From Streptomyces noursei ATCC 11455 (GTDB lineage: Bacteria; Actinomycetota; Actinomycetes; Streptomycetales; Streptomycetaceae), in contig NZ_CP011533.1 of assembly GCF_001704275.1 (NCBI RefSeq), forward strand, positions 6,820,001 through 6,884,000: a stretch of 64,000 nt of DNA, in the 5' to 3' direction. Both the position numbers and the translations under genes were made by a program. Of the stretch, positions 28,343 to 37,059 are shown one piece after another. Under the pieces are notes generated by a model, which saw nothing but the letters and a program-made list of their open reading frames with translations, did not search any database and was not told the DNA's origin. The stretch's first letter is position 1. Every line of letters starts with the position of its first letter.

Positions 28343-30118
28343 TCACGGCACCAGCCGCGGCGCCCCCGCGGCCCCGTCGGCGCCCTCCGGCCCCTCCAGC
28401 TCCAGCACCAACACCTCGTTCACCCCCTCCCGCAACACCGGGCCCGGCACGAACAACCCCCGCTGCGGCCCCGCCGACCAGTACCGCCCCACCGGAAAAC
28501 CCCCCACCCACGCGAACCCCCGCGTCCACCCCTCCAACTCCAGCACCGCATCCCCCACCCCGCCCACCGGCACCGTCACCGTGCCCCGGTGCAACCCCCG
28601 CGCCCCCGCCGCCGGCGCACCGAACCCCAGGCCGGCCACCGCCGCGGCCCCCGCCGCCCCGTCCAGCACCGCCAGCCGCAACCCCTGCGCCCGCACCCCG
28701 TGCAGATACTGCCGCTCGTGCAGCACCCCGCCCGTGATGCCCTTCGCCTCACCCAGCCGCGGCCCGTAATTGACCCGCCCCAGCGACTCCGCCCACAGTT
28801 CCACCTCCGCCGGCCCCGCGACCGGCCCCGCGAGGACCGGCTCGTCCTCCGTGAGCACACCGGCCCGCACCCCGTCCACGTACACGGTGGCGAGGTCCCG
28901 CAGGCCGGACACCCGCAACGGGTACGCCGCACGCGGACCCGGCACCGCCACCCGATACCGCACCACCCCCCGATCCACCCCCAACTCCTCGAACGTCGGC
29001 GGCACCCCCGCGCACACCTCCGGATCCCCCAACGCCGCCACCACCGCATCCGCCGACAGCCACCCCGACAGCGCCACCTCCAGCGGCCCCGCCACCACCG
29101 GCTCCGGCTCCGGCACCGCCGGCAGCGGCCCCTCCGCGAACCGGGCCAGTACCTCCCGCATCCGCCAGAACTTCTCCGTCGGACGCCCCCGCTCGTCCAC
29201 CGGCGCCCCGTAGTCGTACGACGTCACCGTCGGCAACAACGCCCCGTCCTGCACCTCACCCGCCCGGTTCGCCCCCGCCCAACCACCGAAGCTCGTCCCG
29301 CCGTGCGCCATGTACACATTCACCGACGCCCCGCACTCCAACACCTCCCGCAGCGCCTCCGCCGCGTCCCGCGCCGCCCGCGGCACCCCCGTCCGCCCCC
29401 AGTGCGCGAACCACCCGCACCAGAACTCCATGCACATCAACGGCCCCCGCGCCCGATGCCGGCGCAACGCCGCGAACGCCGCCCGCGCCCCCGCCCCGAA
29501 ATTCACCGTCGCCAACACCCCCGGCACGCTCCCGCCGGTCAGCATGTGGTCCTCCGCCCCGTCCGACGTACACAGCGGCACCGTCACCCCCAACCCGCGC
29601 AACCGCCCCGCCAGATGCGCCAGATACGCGGCATCCGACCCGTACGACCCGTACTCGTTCTCCACCTGGACCAGCACCACCGGCCCACCCCGGTCGCACT
29701 GCCGCGCCACCACCTGCGGCAACAGCACCTCCCACCAACCGTCCACCGCCCGCAGGAACGCCGCGTCCCGGGTCCGCACCCGCCGCCCCAACGCCCCCGT
29801 CAACCACGCCGGCAACCCCCCGTTCTCCCACTCCGCGCAGATGTACGGACCCGGCCGCACGATCGCCCACAACCCCGCCGCCCCCGCCGCGTCCAGGAAC
29901 CGCCCCAGCGCCCCGACGTCCCGCACCTCGCCCGGCCGCGGCTCGTGCCAGTTCCACGGCACGTACGTCTCCACACAGTTCAGCCCCATCGCCCGCAACA
30001 TCGCCAGCCGATGCCCCCACTGCGCCTCGTGCACCCGGAAGTAGTGCAACGCCCCCGACAGCAGCCGCACCGGCCGCCCGTCCACCTCGAAGTCCCGCTC
30101 CCCAACGGCAAACCGCAC
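28343..30118 (-). CDS. GH35 beta-galactosidase
   Basis: The 591-residue protein removes terminal beta-galactose. The N-terminal barrel has SGALHYFR, YVPWNWHEP, GPYICAEWENGGLP, the acid/base Glu155 in QVENEYGSYG, and the nucleophile Glu231 in MEFWCGWF; YMAHGGTSFGGWAGAN and SYDYGAPVDE are further family motifs. Beta-sandwich domains make up the last 250 residues. No signal peptide is visible, so it is probably cytoplasmic and acts on imported sugar. GGGAGG lies 6 bases before the GTG. It is divergent from an AraC regulator and tail-to-tail with the GH101 gene. The coding strand is G-rich, unlike neighbours on the plus strand. Confidence 0.94.
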   Translation of the reverse strand: MRFAVGERDFEVDGRPVRLLSGALHYFRVHEAQWGHRLAMLRAMGLNCVETYVPWNWHEPRPGEVRDVGALGRFLDAAGAAGLWAIVRPGPYICAEWENGGLPAWLTGALGRRVRTRDAAFLRAVDGWWEVLLPQVVARQCDRGGPVVLVQVENEYGSYGSDAAYLAHLAGRLRGLGVTVPLCTSDGAEDHMLTGGSVPGVLATVNFGAGARAAFAALRRHRARGPLMCMEFWCGWFAHWGRTGVPRAARDAAEALREVLECGASVNVYMAHGGTSFGGWAGANRAGEVQDGALLPTVTSYDYGAPVDERGRPTEKFWRMREVLARFAEGPLPAVPEPEPVVAGPLEVALSGWLSADAVVAALGDPEVCAGVPPTFEELGVDRGVVRYRVAVPGPRAAYPLRVSGLRDLATVYVDGVRAGVLTEDEPVLAGPVAGPAEVELWAESLGRVNYGPRLGEAKGITGGVLHERQYLHGVRAQGLRLAVLDGAAGAAAVAGLGFGAPAAGARGLHRGTVTVPVGGVGDAVLELEGWTRGFAWVGGFPVGRYWSAGPQRGLFVPGPVLREGVNEVLVLELEGPEGADGAAGAPRLVP

Positions 30119-30217
30119 CGCACGCCTCCCGGATCGTCACGCCCCGCCCGCCCCCGATCGCCCACACCCTCGCCCCCTGGCGGCCCGCCGGTCCATGGAC
30201 AAAGATCGATGCCCGTT

Positions 30218-30254
30218 GGACGGATCGACACAGCGGCAGACCGGTCGACCGTCC
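30218..30254. promoter_or_regulatory. Inverted repeat in the GH35/AraC divergent promoter region
   Basis: GGACGGATCGAC (30218-30229) is mirrored by GTCGACCGTCC (30244-30254), differing by one inserted base. It lies midway between the two divergent genes and is a candidate operator for the AraC protein. Confidence 0.5.
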
Positions 30255-30321
30255 GGACACAGTGGCGGACCGCCGCCGTACGGACGGTGCGGCGGCGCAC
30301 GGCGACGGGAGGCCCGCCGGC

Positions 30322-31197
30322 ATGTACCACACCTGGATGCGCTACTTCACCCCCAGCCCGCTCCACCACCGGCTCGGCCTGGTCTGCCTGGGCGTCGGCC
30401 TGCAACACGGCACCCTGCCCCCCGTCGGACCCCGCACCCTCGACCACCACGTCGCCGTCGTCATCAGCGCCGGCCGCGGCTGGCTCACCACCCCCGACGG
30501 CCACCGCCGCACCGTCACCGCCCCCGCCCTCCTCTGGCTCCTCCCCGACGTCCCCCACCACTACGGCGCCGACCCCGACACCGGCTGGGACGAAAGCTTC
30601 GTCGACTTCACCGGCCCCGCCGCCGCCACCTACACCGAACTCGGCTACATCGACCCGCACCACCCCCTCGTCCCGCTCGCCGACACCGGCCCCGCCCGCA
30701 CCGCGATCGGCCGCATCGCCCGAGCCGCACGCCGCGACAACCCCCTCCTGGACGTCGAGACCGCCGCCGCCGTCCACGAACTCCTCGTCGCCCTGCGCCG
30801 CGCCCGCGCCGACACCGACGCCGACGGCGAACCCGTCCTGGCCGCCCTCGCCCGCGACGCCTTCCTCCCGCTCTCGGTCGCCGAACACGCCGCCCGCCAC
30901 GGCATGACCCCCGCCGAACTGCGCACCGCGGTACGCCGCGGAGCCGGCTGCAGCCCCAAGGACTACCTCCTCGGCATCCGCCTGGGCCGCGCCAAGGAAC
31001 TCCTCGTCGCCACCGAACTCCCCGTCGCCGCCGTCGCCCGCCGCGTCGGCTACGACGACCCCGCCTACTTCAGCCGCCTGTTCACCCGCCGCGTCGGCCT
31101 CGCCCCGGCCCGCTTCCGCGACCGCCAGCACCGCCGCGTCCCCGGCGGCTGGTCGACCCGGATACCCGACCCCGCCCACCCCCCGAGGGTGGAATGA
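30322..31197 (+). CDS. AraC-family transcriptional regulator
   Basis: The 291-residue protein has an N-terminal cupin-like sensing domain (HHVAVVISAGRGWLTTPDGHRRTV, PALLWLLPDVPHHYG, ESFVDFTG) and a C-terminal pair of AraC helix-turn-helices (LSVAEHAARHGMTPAELRTAVRRGAG and LPVAAVARRVGYDDPAYFSRLFTRRVGLAPARFR). ATG 30322 is chosen because GGGAGG at 30307-30312 lies 9 bases before it. Such regulators usually activate sugar-use genes; the divergent GH35 gene is the obvious target. Confidence 0.93.
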   Translation: MYHTWMRYFTPSPLHHRLGLVCLGVGLQHGTLPPVGPRTLDHHVAVVISAGRGWLTTPDGHRRTVTAPALLWLLPDVPHHYGADPDTGWDESFVDFTGPAAATYTELGYIDPHHPLVPLADTGPARTAIGRIARAARRDNPLLDVETAAAVHELLVALRRARADTDADGEPVLAALARDAFLPLSVAEHAARHGMTPAELRTAVRRGAGCSPKDYLLGIRLGRAKELLVATELPVAAVARRVGYDDPAYFSRLFTRRVGLAPARFRDRQHRRVPGGWSTRIPDPAHPPRVE

Positions 31198-31309
31198 CAC
31201 CGCCGGCCACCACCCCGGGCACACCCCGCCAGGCGCCGCCCCGCGCACCCGGCCCCGGCCGCCGAAATACCCCGCACCACCCCAACCCCGGCGTGGGAAG
31301 CTGCACGGC

Positions 31310-33877
31310 ATGCCCGTACTGAAGCGCCCCGAAGCCGAAGCCCGCGCCCAACTGCTCCACGTCGACCACTACGAGATCGCCCTCGACCTCACCCACGGCG
31401 ACGAGGAGTTCGCCTCCCGCACCACCGTCCACTTCACCGCCCGCACCGCCGGCGACACCTTCGTCGAGATCAGACCCGCCACACTCCACACCGCCACCCT
31501 CGACGGCCACCCCCTGGACCCCGCCGCCCTCGACGACAACCGCCTGCCGCTGACCGGCCTGACCCCCGGCCCCCACGAACTGCGCCTCGACGCCACCATG
31601 CGCTACTCCCGCACCGGCGAGGGCATGCACCGCTTCACCGACCCCGCCGACGGCGAGAGCTACGTCTACACCCAGCTCTTCATGGACGACGTCCAACGCG
31701 TCTTCGGCGCCTTCGACCAGCCCGACCTCAAGGCCACCTTCGCGCTGACCGTCACCGCCCCGCCCACCTGGACCGTGCTCGCCAACGGCCGCACCGAACA
31801 ACTCCCCGACGGCACCTGGCAGGCCGCCACCACCCCGCGCATCAGCACCTACCTCGTCGCCGTCGCCGGCGGCCCCTGGCACTCCGTCCGCACCGAACAC
31901 GCCGGCCTCCCGTTCGGCATCCACTGCCGGGCCAGCCTCGCCCCCCACCTCGACGCCGACGCCGAGGAGATCCTCGACCTCACCCGCCGCTGCTACGACC
32001 GCTACCACCAGATCTTCCAGGAGCCCTACCCCTTCGACTCCTACGACCAGGCGTTCGTCCCCGAGTTCAACGCCGGCGCCATGGAGAACCCCGGCCTGGT
32101 CACCTTCCGCGACGAATTCGTCTTCCGCTCCGCCGTCACCGACACCGAGCGCCAGACCCGCGGCATGGTCATCGCGCACGAGATGGCCCACATGTGGTTC
32201 GGCGACCTCGTCACCCTCCAGTGGTGGGACGACATCTGGCTGAACGAGTCCTTCGCCGAGTACATGGGCTACCAGGTGCTCTCCGAAGCCACCCGCTTCA
32301 CCGACACCTGGACCGACTTCGCCATCGCCCGCAAGGGCTGGGGCTACGACGCCGACCAGCGCCCCTCCACCCACCCCGTCGCCCCGGCCCCCCGGGACGT
32401 CCCCGACACCGCCTCCGCCCTCCTCAACTTCGACGGCATCTCCTACGCCAAGGGCGCCTCCGCACTGCGCCAACTCGTCGCCTGGATGGGGGAGAAGGAC
32501 TTCCTCGCCGGCATCAACGACCACTTCGCCCGACACCGCTTCGGCAACGCCACCCTCGCCGACTTCATCGACTCCCTGGCCCGCTCCACCGACCGCGACG
32601 TCCACGCCTGGGCCGAACGCTGGCTGCGCACCACCGGCGTCGACACCCTCACCCCGGCCGTCGCCGAGGAACCCGGCACCTGGCACCTGGACATCGCACA
32701 CACCGGCAACCGCCCGCACCGCATCGCCGTCGGCGCCTACGACCCGGACCCCGGCCACCCCGACCGGCTTGCCCTGCGCGACCGCTTCGACGTGGACATC
32801 CCGGCCGACGGCCACCCCGCCCGCCACACCTTCCCCCAGGCCGCCCCCGCCCTCGTCGTCCTCAACGACGGCGACCTCACCTACGCCAAGGTCCGCTTCG
32901 ACGCCGCCTCCTGGGAAACCGCCGCCCGCGCCCTGTCCGGACTGCCCGACCCGCTGACCCGCGCCGTCGTCTGGAACGCCGCCCGCGACCTGGTCCGCGA
33001 CGGCGAACTGCCGCCCACCGCCTACCTGGACGCCGCCCGCGCCCACCTCCCGCACGAGACCGACCTCGCCATCGTCCAGGGCGTCCTCGCCTTCGCCCGC
33101 ACCCAGATCGCCGACCGCTACCTCCCCTCCCCGACACCCACCACCCCGCCCGCACAGGGCGCCCCCCGCACCGCCCGACACACCGCCCTGACCACGCTCA
33201 CCGCCCTCAGCCGCGACCTCCTGCGCCGCACCGAAGGCCCCGGCCACGGCCCCGAAGCCGGACTGCGGCTGACCGCCGTCCGCGCTTTCGTCGACAGCGC
33301 CACCGGCCCCGAGAGCATCCAGGAATGGCTCCACGACGGCAGCGTCCCCGGCGGCCCCGACCTCGACCACGAACTGCGCTGGCGCATCCTCGGCCGGCTC
33401 GCCACCCTCGGTGCCACCACCGAGGACGCCATCGCCGCCGAACTCGCCCGCGACCAGAGCGCCACCGGCCAGGAGGGCGCCGCCCGCTGCCGCGCCGCAC
33501 TCCCCGACCCGGCCGCCAAACAGGCCGCCTGGGACGCCCTGTTCACCACCGACGAGGAGTCCGCACTCTCCAACTACCTCTTCACCGCCACCGCCGCCGG
33601 CTTCTGGGCCCCCGAGCAGCAGGACCTGCTCCGCCCCTACGTCGCCCGCTACTTCGCCGAGGTCCCCGCCCTCGCCGCCCGCCGCGGACCCGCCCTCGCC
33701 AAGGCCGCCGGACGCCACGCCTTCCCCGCCGTCCTCGTCGAGGACGCCACCCTCCACCACGGCGAGCGCTGCCTGGCCGAGGGCGACCCGACACCGGCCC
33801 TGCGACGCACCCTCGACGACCAACTCGACGACCTGCGCCGGGCGTTGAAGGTGCGGGCGGCCGACGCGCAGCGGTAG
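31310..33877 (+). CDS. pepN: Aminopeptidase N (M1 family)
   Basis: This 855-residue cytoplasmic zinc aminopeptidase removes N-terminal residues from peptides. The beta N-domain includes RYSRTGEGMHRFTDPADG and VFGAFDQPDLKA. GAMENPG is the exopeptidase motif. HEMAHMWFGD with His290, Glu291, His294 and the third ligand Glu313 (WLNESFAEY) forms the zinc site. A helical C-domain completes the tricorn-like fold and the length is normal. The ATG has GGGAAG upstream. It is monocistronic, followed by a 17-bp hairpin. It may recycle peptides from the secreted protease (inference). Confidence 0.96.
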   Translation: MPVLKRPEAEARAQLLHVDHYEIALDLTHGDEEFASRTTVHFTARTAGDTFVEIRPATLHTATLDGHPLDPAALDDNRLPLTGLTPGPHELRLDATMRYSRTGEGMHRFTDPADGESYVYTQLFMDDVQRVFGAFDQPDLKATFALTVTAPPTWTVLANGRTEQLPDGTWQAATTPRISTYLVAVAGGPWHSVRTEHAGLPFGIHCRASLAPHLDADAEEILDLTRRCYDRYHQIFQEPYPFDSYDQAFVPEFNAGAMENPGLVTFRDEFVFRSAVTDTERQTRGMVIAHEMAHMWFGDLVTLQWWDDIWLNESFAEYMGYQVLSEATRFTDTWTDFAIARKGWGYDADQRPSTHPVAPAPRDVPDTASALLNFDGISYAKGASALRQLVAWMGEKDFLAGINDHFARHRFGNATLADFIDSLARSTDRDVHAWAERWLRTTGVDTLTPAVAEEPGTWHLDIAHTGNRPHRIAVGAYDPDPGHPDRLALRDRFDVDIPADGHPARHTFPQAAPALVVLNDGDLTYAKVRFDAASWETAARALSGLPDPLTRAVVWNAARDLVRDGELPPTAYLDAARAHLPHETDLAIVQGVLAFARTQIADRYLPSPTPTTPPAQGAPRTARHTALTTLTALSRDLLRRTEGPGHGPEAGLRLTAVRAFVDSATGPESIQEWLHDGSVPGGPDLDHELRWRILGRLATLGATTEDAIAAELARDQSATGQEGAARCRAALPDPAAKQAAWDALFTTDEESALSNYLFTATAAGFWAPEQQDLLRPYVARYFAEVPALAARRGPALAKAAGRHAFPAVLVEDATLHHGERCLAEGDPTPALRRTLDDQLDDLRRALKVRAADAQR

Positions 33878-33894
33878 CCCACCGGACGCGCGGA

Positions 33895-33939
33895 GCGCGG
33901 GTGCCGTCGGCCCACAGGGGCCGCCGACGGCACCCGCGC
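33895..33939 (+). terminator. 17-bp stem-loop after pepN
   Basis: Bases 33895-33911 pair perfectly with 33923-33939 around an 11-base loop. No T tract. Confidence 0.8.
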
Positions 33940-34077
33940 CACCTCCGCGTCACCTTCCCGGCACCCGTTCCTCGACGGTGCGCAAGACCGCAGGCAACCG
34001 AACACCTGCGGGACACCCATCCCACGAACGGGTGATACCGGCGGAACGGGTGGATACCTGCCGTACCGGGACAGTAA

Positions 34078-34093
34078 CTTAGGGCGGCCTAAG
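34078..34093. promoter_or_regulatory. Iron-box-like operator (DmdR/IdeR type)
   Basis: CTTAGG (34078-34083) and CCTAAG (34088-34093) form a 6-bp inverted repeat around GCGG. The TTAGG/CCTAA ends match the outer arms of the actinobacterial iron box, but the spacing is 5 bases shorter than the 19-bp consensus I recall. It lies 45 bases before the start of a siderophore-type decarboxylase gene, where an iron repressor would act. Confidence 0.55.
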
Positions 34094-34137
34094 ACCCGGT
34101 GCCATGCACCCAACTCCCTTTGAAGAAGAGCCCCTTG

Positions 34138-35550
34138 ATGTCAGTCGCCCCTGCCGGCACCGCCCTCGCAGGCGGCACCGACGGCCCCCGCGCACTCCGC
34201 CCCTTCCTCGACACCGTCCTCGACGCCCTCACCACCGGCGCCCAGGACCGCTCCGGCCCCCTCCCACCCGGCGGCCCGGACGCCGTCGCCCGGGCCGTCC
34301 GCGACGCCTGCCTCCCCCTCCTCCCCGAACAGGGCGCCGGCCCGCACACCGCACTGCGCACCCTCGTCCACACCCTCGCCGCCGGCGCTGCCGACCCCGC
34401 CGACCCGCACTGCGCCGCCCACCTGCACTGCCCCCCACTGGCCCTGGCCACCGCGGCCGACCTCGCCGCCGGCGCCCTCAACCCCTCGATGGACTCCTGG
34501 GACCAGGCCCCGGCCGCCTCCGAACTCGAAGTCCTCACCGCCCGCGCCCTCGCCGGCCTCGTCTACCCCGCGGCCGACCAGCCCGACGCCCTGGTCACCA
34601 CCGGCGGCACCGAGTCCAACCAACTCGCCGTCCTGCTCGCCCGCGAAGCCCCCCGCCCACCGCACACCACCGGCCCCCTACGGATCGTCTGCGGCGCCAA
34701 CGCCCACCACAGCATCCACCGCGCCGCCTGGCTCCTCGGCCTCCCCGAGCCCGTCACCCTCCCCACCCCCGACGGCACCCTCGACCCCGCCACCGTCCAC
34801 ACCTGCCTCGCCGAACTCGCCGGACGCACCGGTCAGGTACTCCTCACCGCCACCGCCGGCACCACCGACGCCGGCGCCCTCGACCCCCTCCCGGCCCTCG
34901 CCGACCTCGCCGACCAATACGGCGCCCGCTTCCACATCGACGCCTCCTACGGCGGCCCGCTCCTCTTCAGCGACACCCACCGCACCGCCCTGACCGGCCT
35001 CGACCGCGCCCACACCGTCACCCTCGACCTGCACAAACTCGGCTGGCAACCCGTCGCCGCCGGCCTCCTCGCCGTACCCACCCCGACCACCCTCACCCCC
35101 CTCGCCCACCAGGCCGACTACCTCAACGCCGACGACGACACCGAAGCCGGCCTCCCCGACCTCCTGGGCCGCTCCCTGCGCACCACCCGGCGCCCCGACA
35201 TCCTCAAGATCGCCGTCACCCTCAAGGCCCTCGGCCGCCAGGGCCTGGGCGACCTCGTCGACCGCACCCTCACCGCCGCCCGCACCCTCGCCGACCTCAT
35301 CGACGCTCACCCCGGCTACGAACTCCACTCCCGCCCCACCCTCACCACCGTCCTCTTCCGCCCCCGCGGCGCCGACGACACCACCCTCGCCACCATCCGC
35401 CGCACCCTGCTCACCGAAGGCCACGCCGTCCTCGGCCGTGCCACCACCCCCACCGGCCTCTGGCTCAAAGCCACCCTCCTCAACCCCCACACCCAACCCG
35501 GAGACCTCACCACCCTCCTCAAACTCGTGGAAGGCCACACCCCCCGATGA
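34138..35550 (+). CDS. Siderophore-type PLP-dependent amino acid decarboxylase
   Basis: The 470-residue group II decarboxylase should convert lysine, ornithine or diaminobutyrate to the diamine. TTGGTESNQLAVL binds PLP phosphate, ANAHHSIHRAAWLLG gives the stacking His, HIDASYGG the Asp for the pyridine nitrogen, and LDLHKLGWQP the Schiff-base Lys300. It resembles DesA and diaminobutyrate decarboxylases; HKLGWQP differs from the HKxFFQP I recall for DesA, so lysine as substrate is not certain. ATG 34138 follows a weak GAAGAAGAG. Its stop overlaps the N-hydroxylase start (ATGA), so the diamine is probably handed to that enzyme. An iron-box-like repeat lies upstream. Confidence 0.85.
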   Translation: MSVAPAGTALAGGTDGPRALRPFLDTVLDALTTGAQDRSGPLPPGGPDAVARAVRDACLPLLPEQGAGPHTALRTLVHTLAAGAADPADPHCAAHLHCPPLALATAADLAAGALNPSMDSWDQAPAASELEVLTARALAGLVYPAADQPDALVTTGGTESNQLAVLLAREAPRPPHTTGPLRIVCGANAHHSIHRAAWLLGLPEPVTLPTPDGTLDPATVHTCLAELAGRTGQVLLTATAGTTDAGALDPLPALADLADQYGARFHIDASYGGPLLFSDTHRTALTGLDRAHTVTLDLHKLGWQPVAAGLLAVPTPTTLTPLAHQADYLNADDDTEAGLPDLLGRSLRTTRRPDILKIAVTLKALGRQGLGDLVDRTLTAARTLADLIDAHPGYELHSRPTLTTVLFRPRGADDTTLATIRRTLLTEGHAVLGRATTPTGLWLKATLLNPHTQPGDLTTLLKLVEGHTPR

Positions 35551-36983
35551 ACACCCCTCCGCACACCGAGCCCGGCACCGCCACCGACACCCCCGGCCCC
35601 GACGAACCCCTCGACCTCGCCGGCATCGGCATCGGCCCGTTCAACCTCTCCCTCGCCGCCCTCGCCCACCCCCTCACCCAGCTCCGCACCGCCTTCTACG
35701 ACCAGCACCCCGCCTTCCACTGGCACCCCGGCCTCCTCATCGACGGCACCACCCTCCAAGTCCCCTTCCTCGCCGACCTCGTCACCCTCGCCGACCCCAC
35801 CAGCCCCTGGACCTTCCTCAACTACCTCAAAACCCGCGAACGCCTCTTCCCCTTCTACTTCGCCGAGCGCTTCCACATCCACCGCGCCGAATACGACGCC
35901 TACTGCCGCTGGGTCAGCGAAAACCTCCCCTCCCTCCACTTCGGCCACCACATCGACGCCGTCCGCTGGAACCACGAACGCAACCTCTTCGAAATCGACT
36001 TCACCCAACTCGACGCCGACGGCGAAGCCGAAGCCCTCGGCCGCACCTACGCCCGCAACCTCGTCCTCGGCATCGGCACCGCACCCCACATCCCCGTCCC
36101 CCTCCGCCCCCTCGCCGAGGCCCCCACCGTCCCCGTCATCCACTCCGCCGACTACCTCGACCACCGCGAACGCCTCCTCGCCGCCGACCACCTCACCGTC
36201 ATCGGCGCCGGCCAATCAGGCGCGGAAATCTTCCTCGACCAACTCCGCGCCCGCCCCACCGGCCGCGAAAACCTCCACTGGCTCGCCCGCACCCCCGCCT
36301 TCGCGCCCATGGAATACAGCAAACTCGGCCTGGAACACTTCACCCCCGACTACACCCGCTACTTCCACGCCCTCCCCGAACGCGCCCGCGACGAGCTCCT
36401 CCCCGCCCAATGGCAGCTCTACAAGGGCATCGACCACGACACCCTCGCCGCCATCCACGACGAGCTCTACCGCCGCACCCTCGACGGCGGCTGGCCCAAC
36501 GCCGTCCTCACCCCCGGCGTCCAGGTCCGCACCGCCGGCCGCGTCGGCACCACCAAGGTCGAACTCCACCTCGAACACGCCCAACAAGGCAGCCGCTCCC
36601 GCCTCACCACCGACGCCGTCGTCCTCGCCACCGGCTACCGCGAACGCCGCCTCGACACCCTCCTCGCCGCCCTCGACCCCTACCTCCGCCGCGACGCCTC
36701 CGAACGCCCCCGCATCGACGAACACCACCGCCTCGTCCTCGACCCCGCCATCACCGGCTCCCTCTACGTCCAGAACGCCGAACGCCACACCCACGGCGTC
36801 GGCACCCCCGACCTCGGCCTCGCCGCCTGGCGCAGCGCCACCATCCTCAACTCCCTGACCGCCAAGCCCACCTACCCCCTCCCGCACCGCACCGCCTTCA
36901 CCACCTTCGGCCTCGCCCACCCCCCGACCCGCCGCACCGGCACCGTCCCCCGCCAGGGCTCCACGCTCGTCCCGCGCCACTGA
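35547..36983 (+). CDS. FAD/NADPH-dependent diamine or lysine N-hydroxylase
   Basis: The 478-residue enzyme belongs to the lysine N6-/ornithine N5-hydroxylase family that makes the N-OH group of hydroxamate siderophores. AGIGIGPFNLSLAAL binds FAD, WHPGLLIDGTTLQVPFLADLVTLADPTSPWTFLNYL is the family block after it, VIGAGQSGAE binds NADPH, and DAVVLATGYRER is the C-terminal ATG motif. NAERHTHGVGTPDLGLAAWRSA closes the fold. It overlaps the decarboxylase by 4 bases. In desferrioxamine clusters the next genes would be an acyltransferase and an NIS synthetase; neither is in this window. Confidence 0.92.
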   Translation: MNTPPHTEPGTATDTPGPDEPLDLAGIGIGPFNLSLAALAHPLTQLRTAFYDQHPAFHWHPGLLIDGTTLQVPFLADLVTLADPTSPWTFLNYLKTRERLFPFYFAERFHIHRAEYDAYCRWVSENLPSLHFGHHIDAVRWNHERNLFEIDFTQLDADGEAEALGRTYARNLVLGIGTAPHIPVPLRPLAEAPTVPVIHSADYLDHRERLLAADHLTVIGAGQSGAEIFLDQLRARPTGRENLHWLARTPAFAPMEYSKLGLEHFTPDYTRYFHALPERARDELLPAQWQLYKGIDHDTLAAIHDELYRRTLDGGWPNAVLTPGVQVRTAGRVGTTKVELHLEHAQQGSRSRLTTDAVVLATGYRERRLDTLLAALDPYLRRDASERPRIDEHHRLVLDPAITGSLYVQNAERHTHGVGTPDLGLAAWRSATILNSLTAKPTYPLPHRTAFTTFGLAHPPTRRTGTVPRQGSTLVPRH

Positions 36984-36989
36984 ACGCCA

Positions 36990-37038
36990 CCGCCCCTCCC
37001 ACCCGACCGAAACAACCCGGACCGGGGGAGAGGGGCGG
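36990..37038. terminator. Convergent terminator candidate
   Basis: CCGCCCCTC (36990-36998) pairs with GAGGGGCGG (37030-37038), with a 31-base loop that has further CCC/GGG pairing. It sits between the hydroxylase (+) and nucleotidase (-) genes. Confidence 0.55.
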
Positions 37039-37059
37039 CCGCACACCGGCGCCGAGACC

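Noticed and set aside
34104..36983. Apparent 959-residue fusion ending in the N-hydroxylase
   Set aside because: The first 480 residues are an out-of-frame reading of the decarboxylase gene. The real start is the ATGA overlap at 35547.
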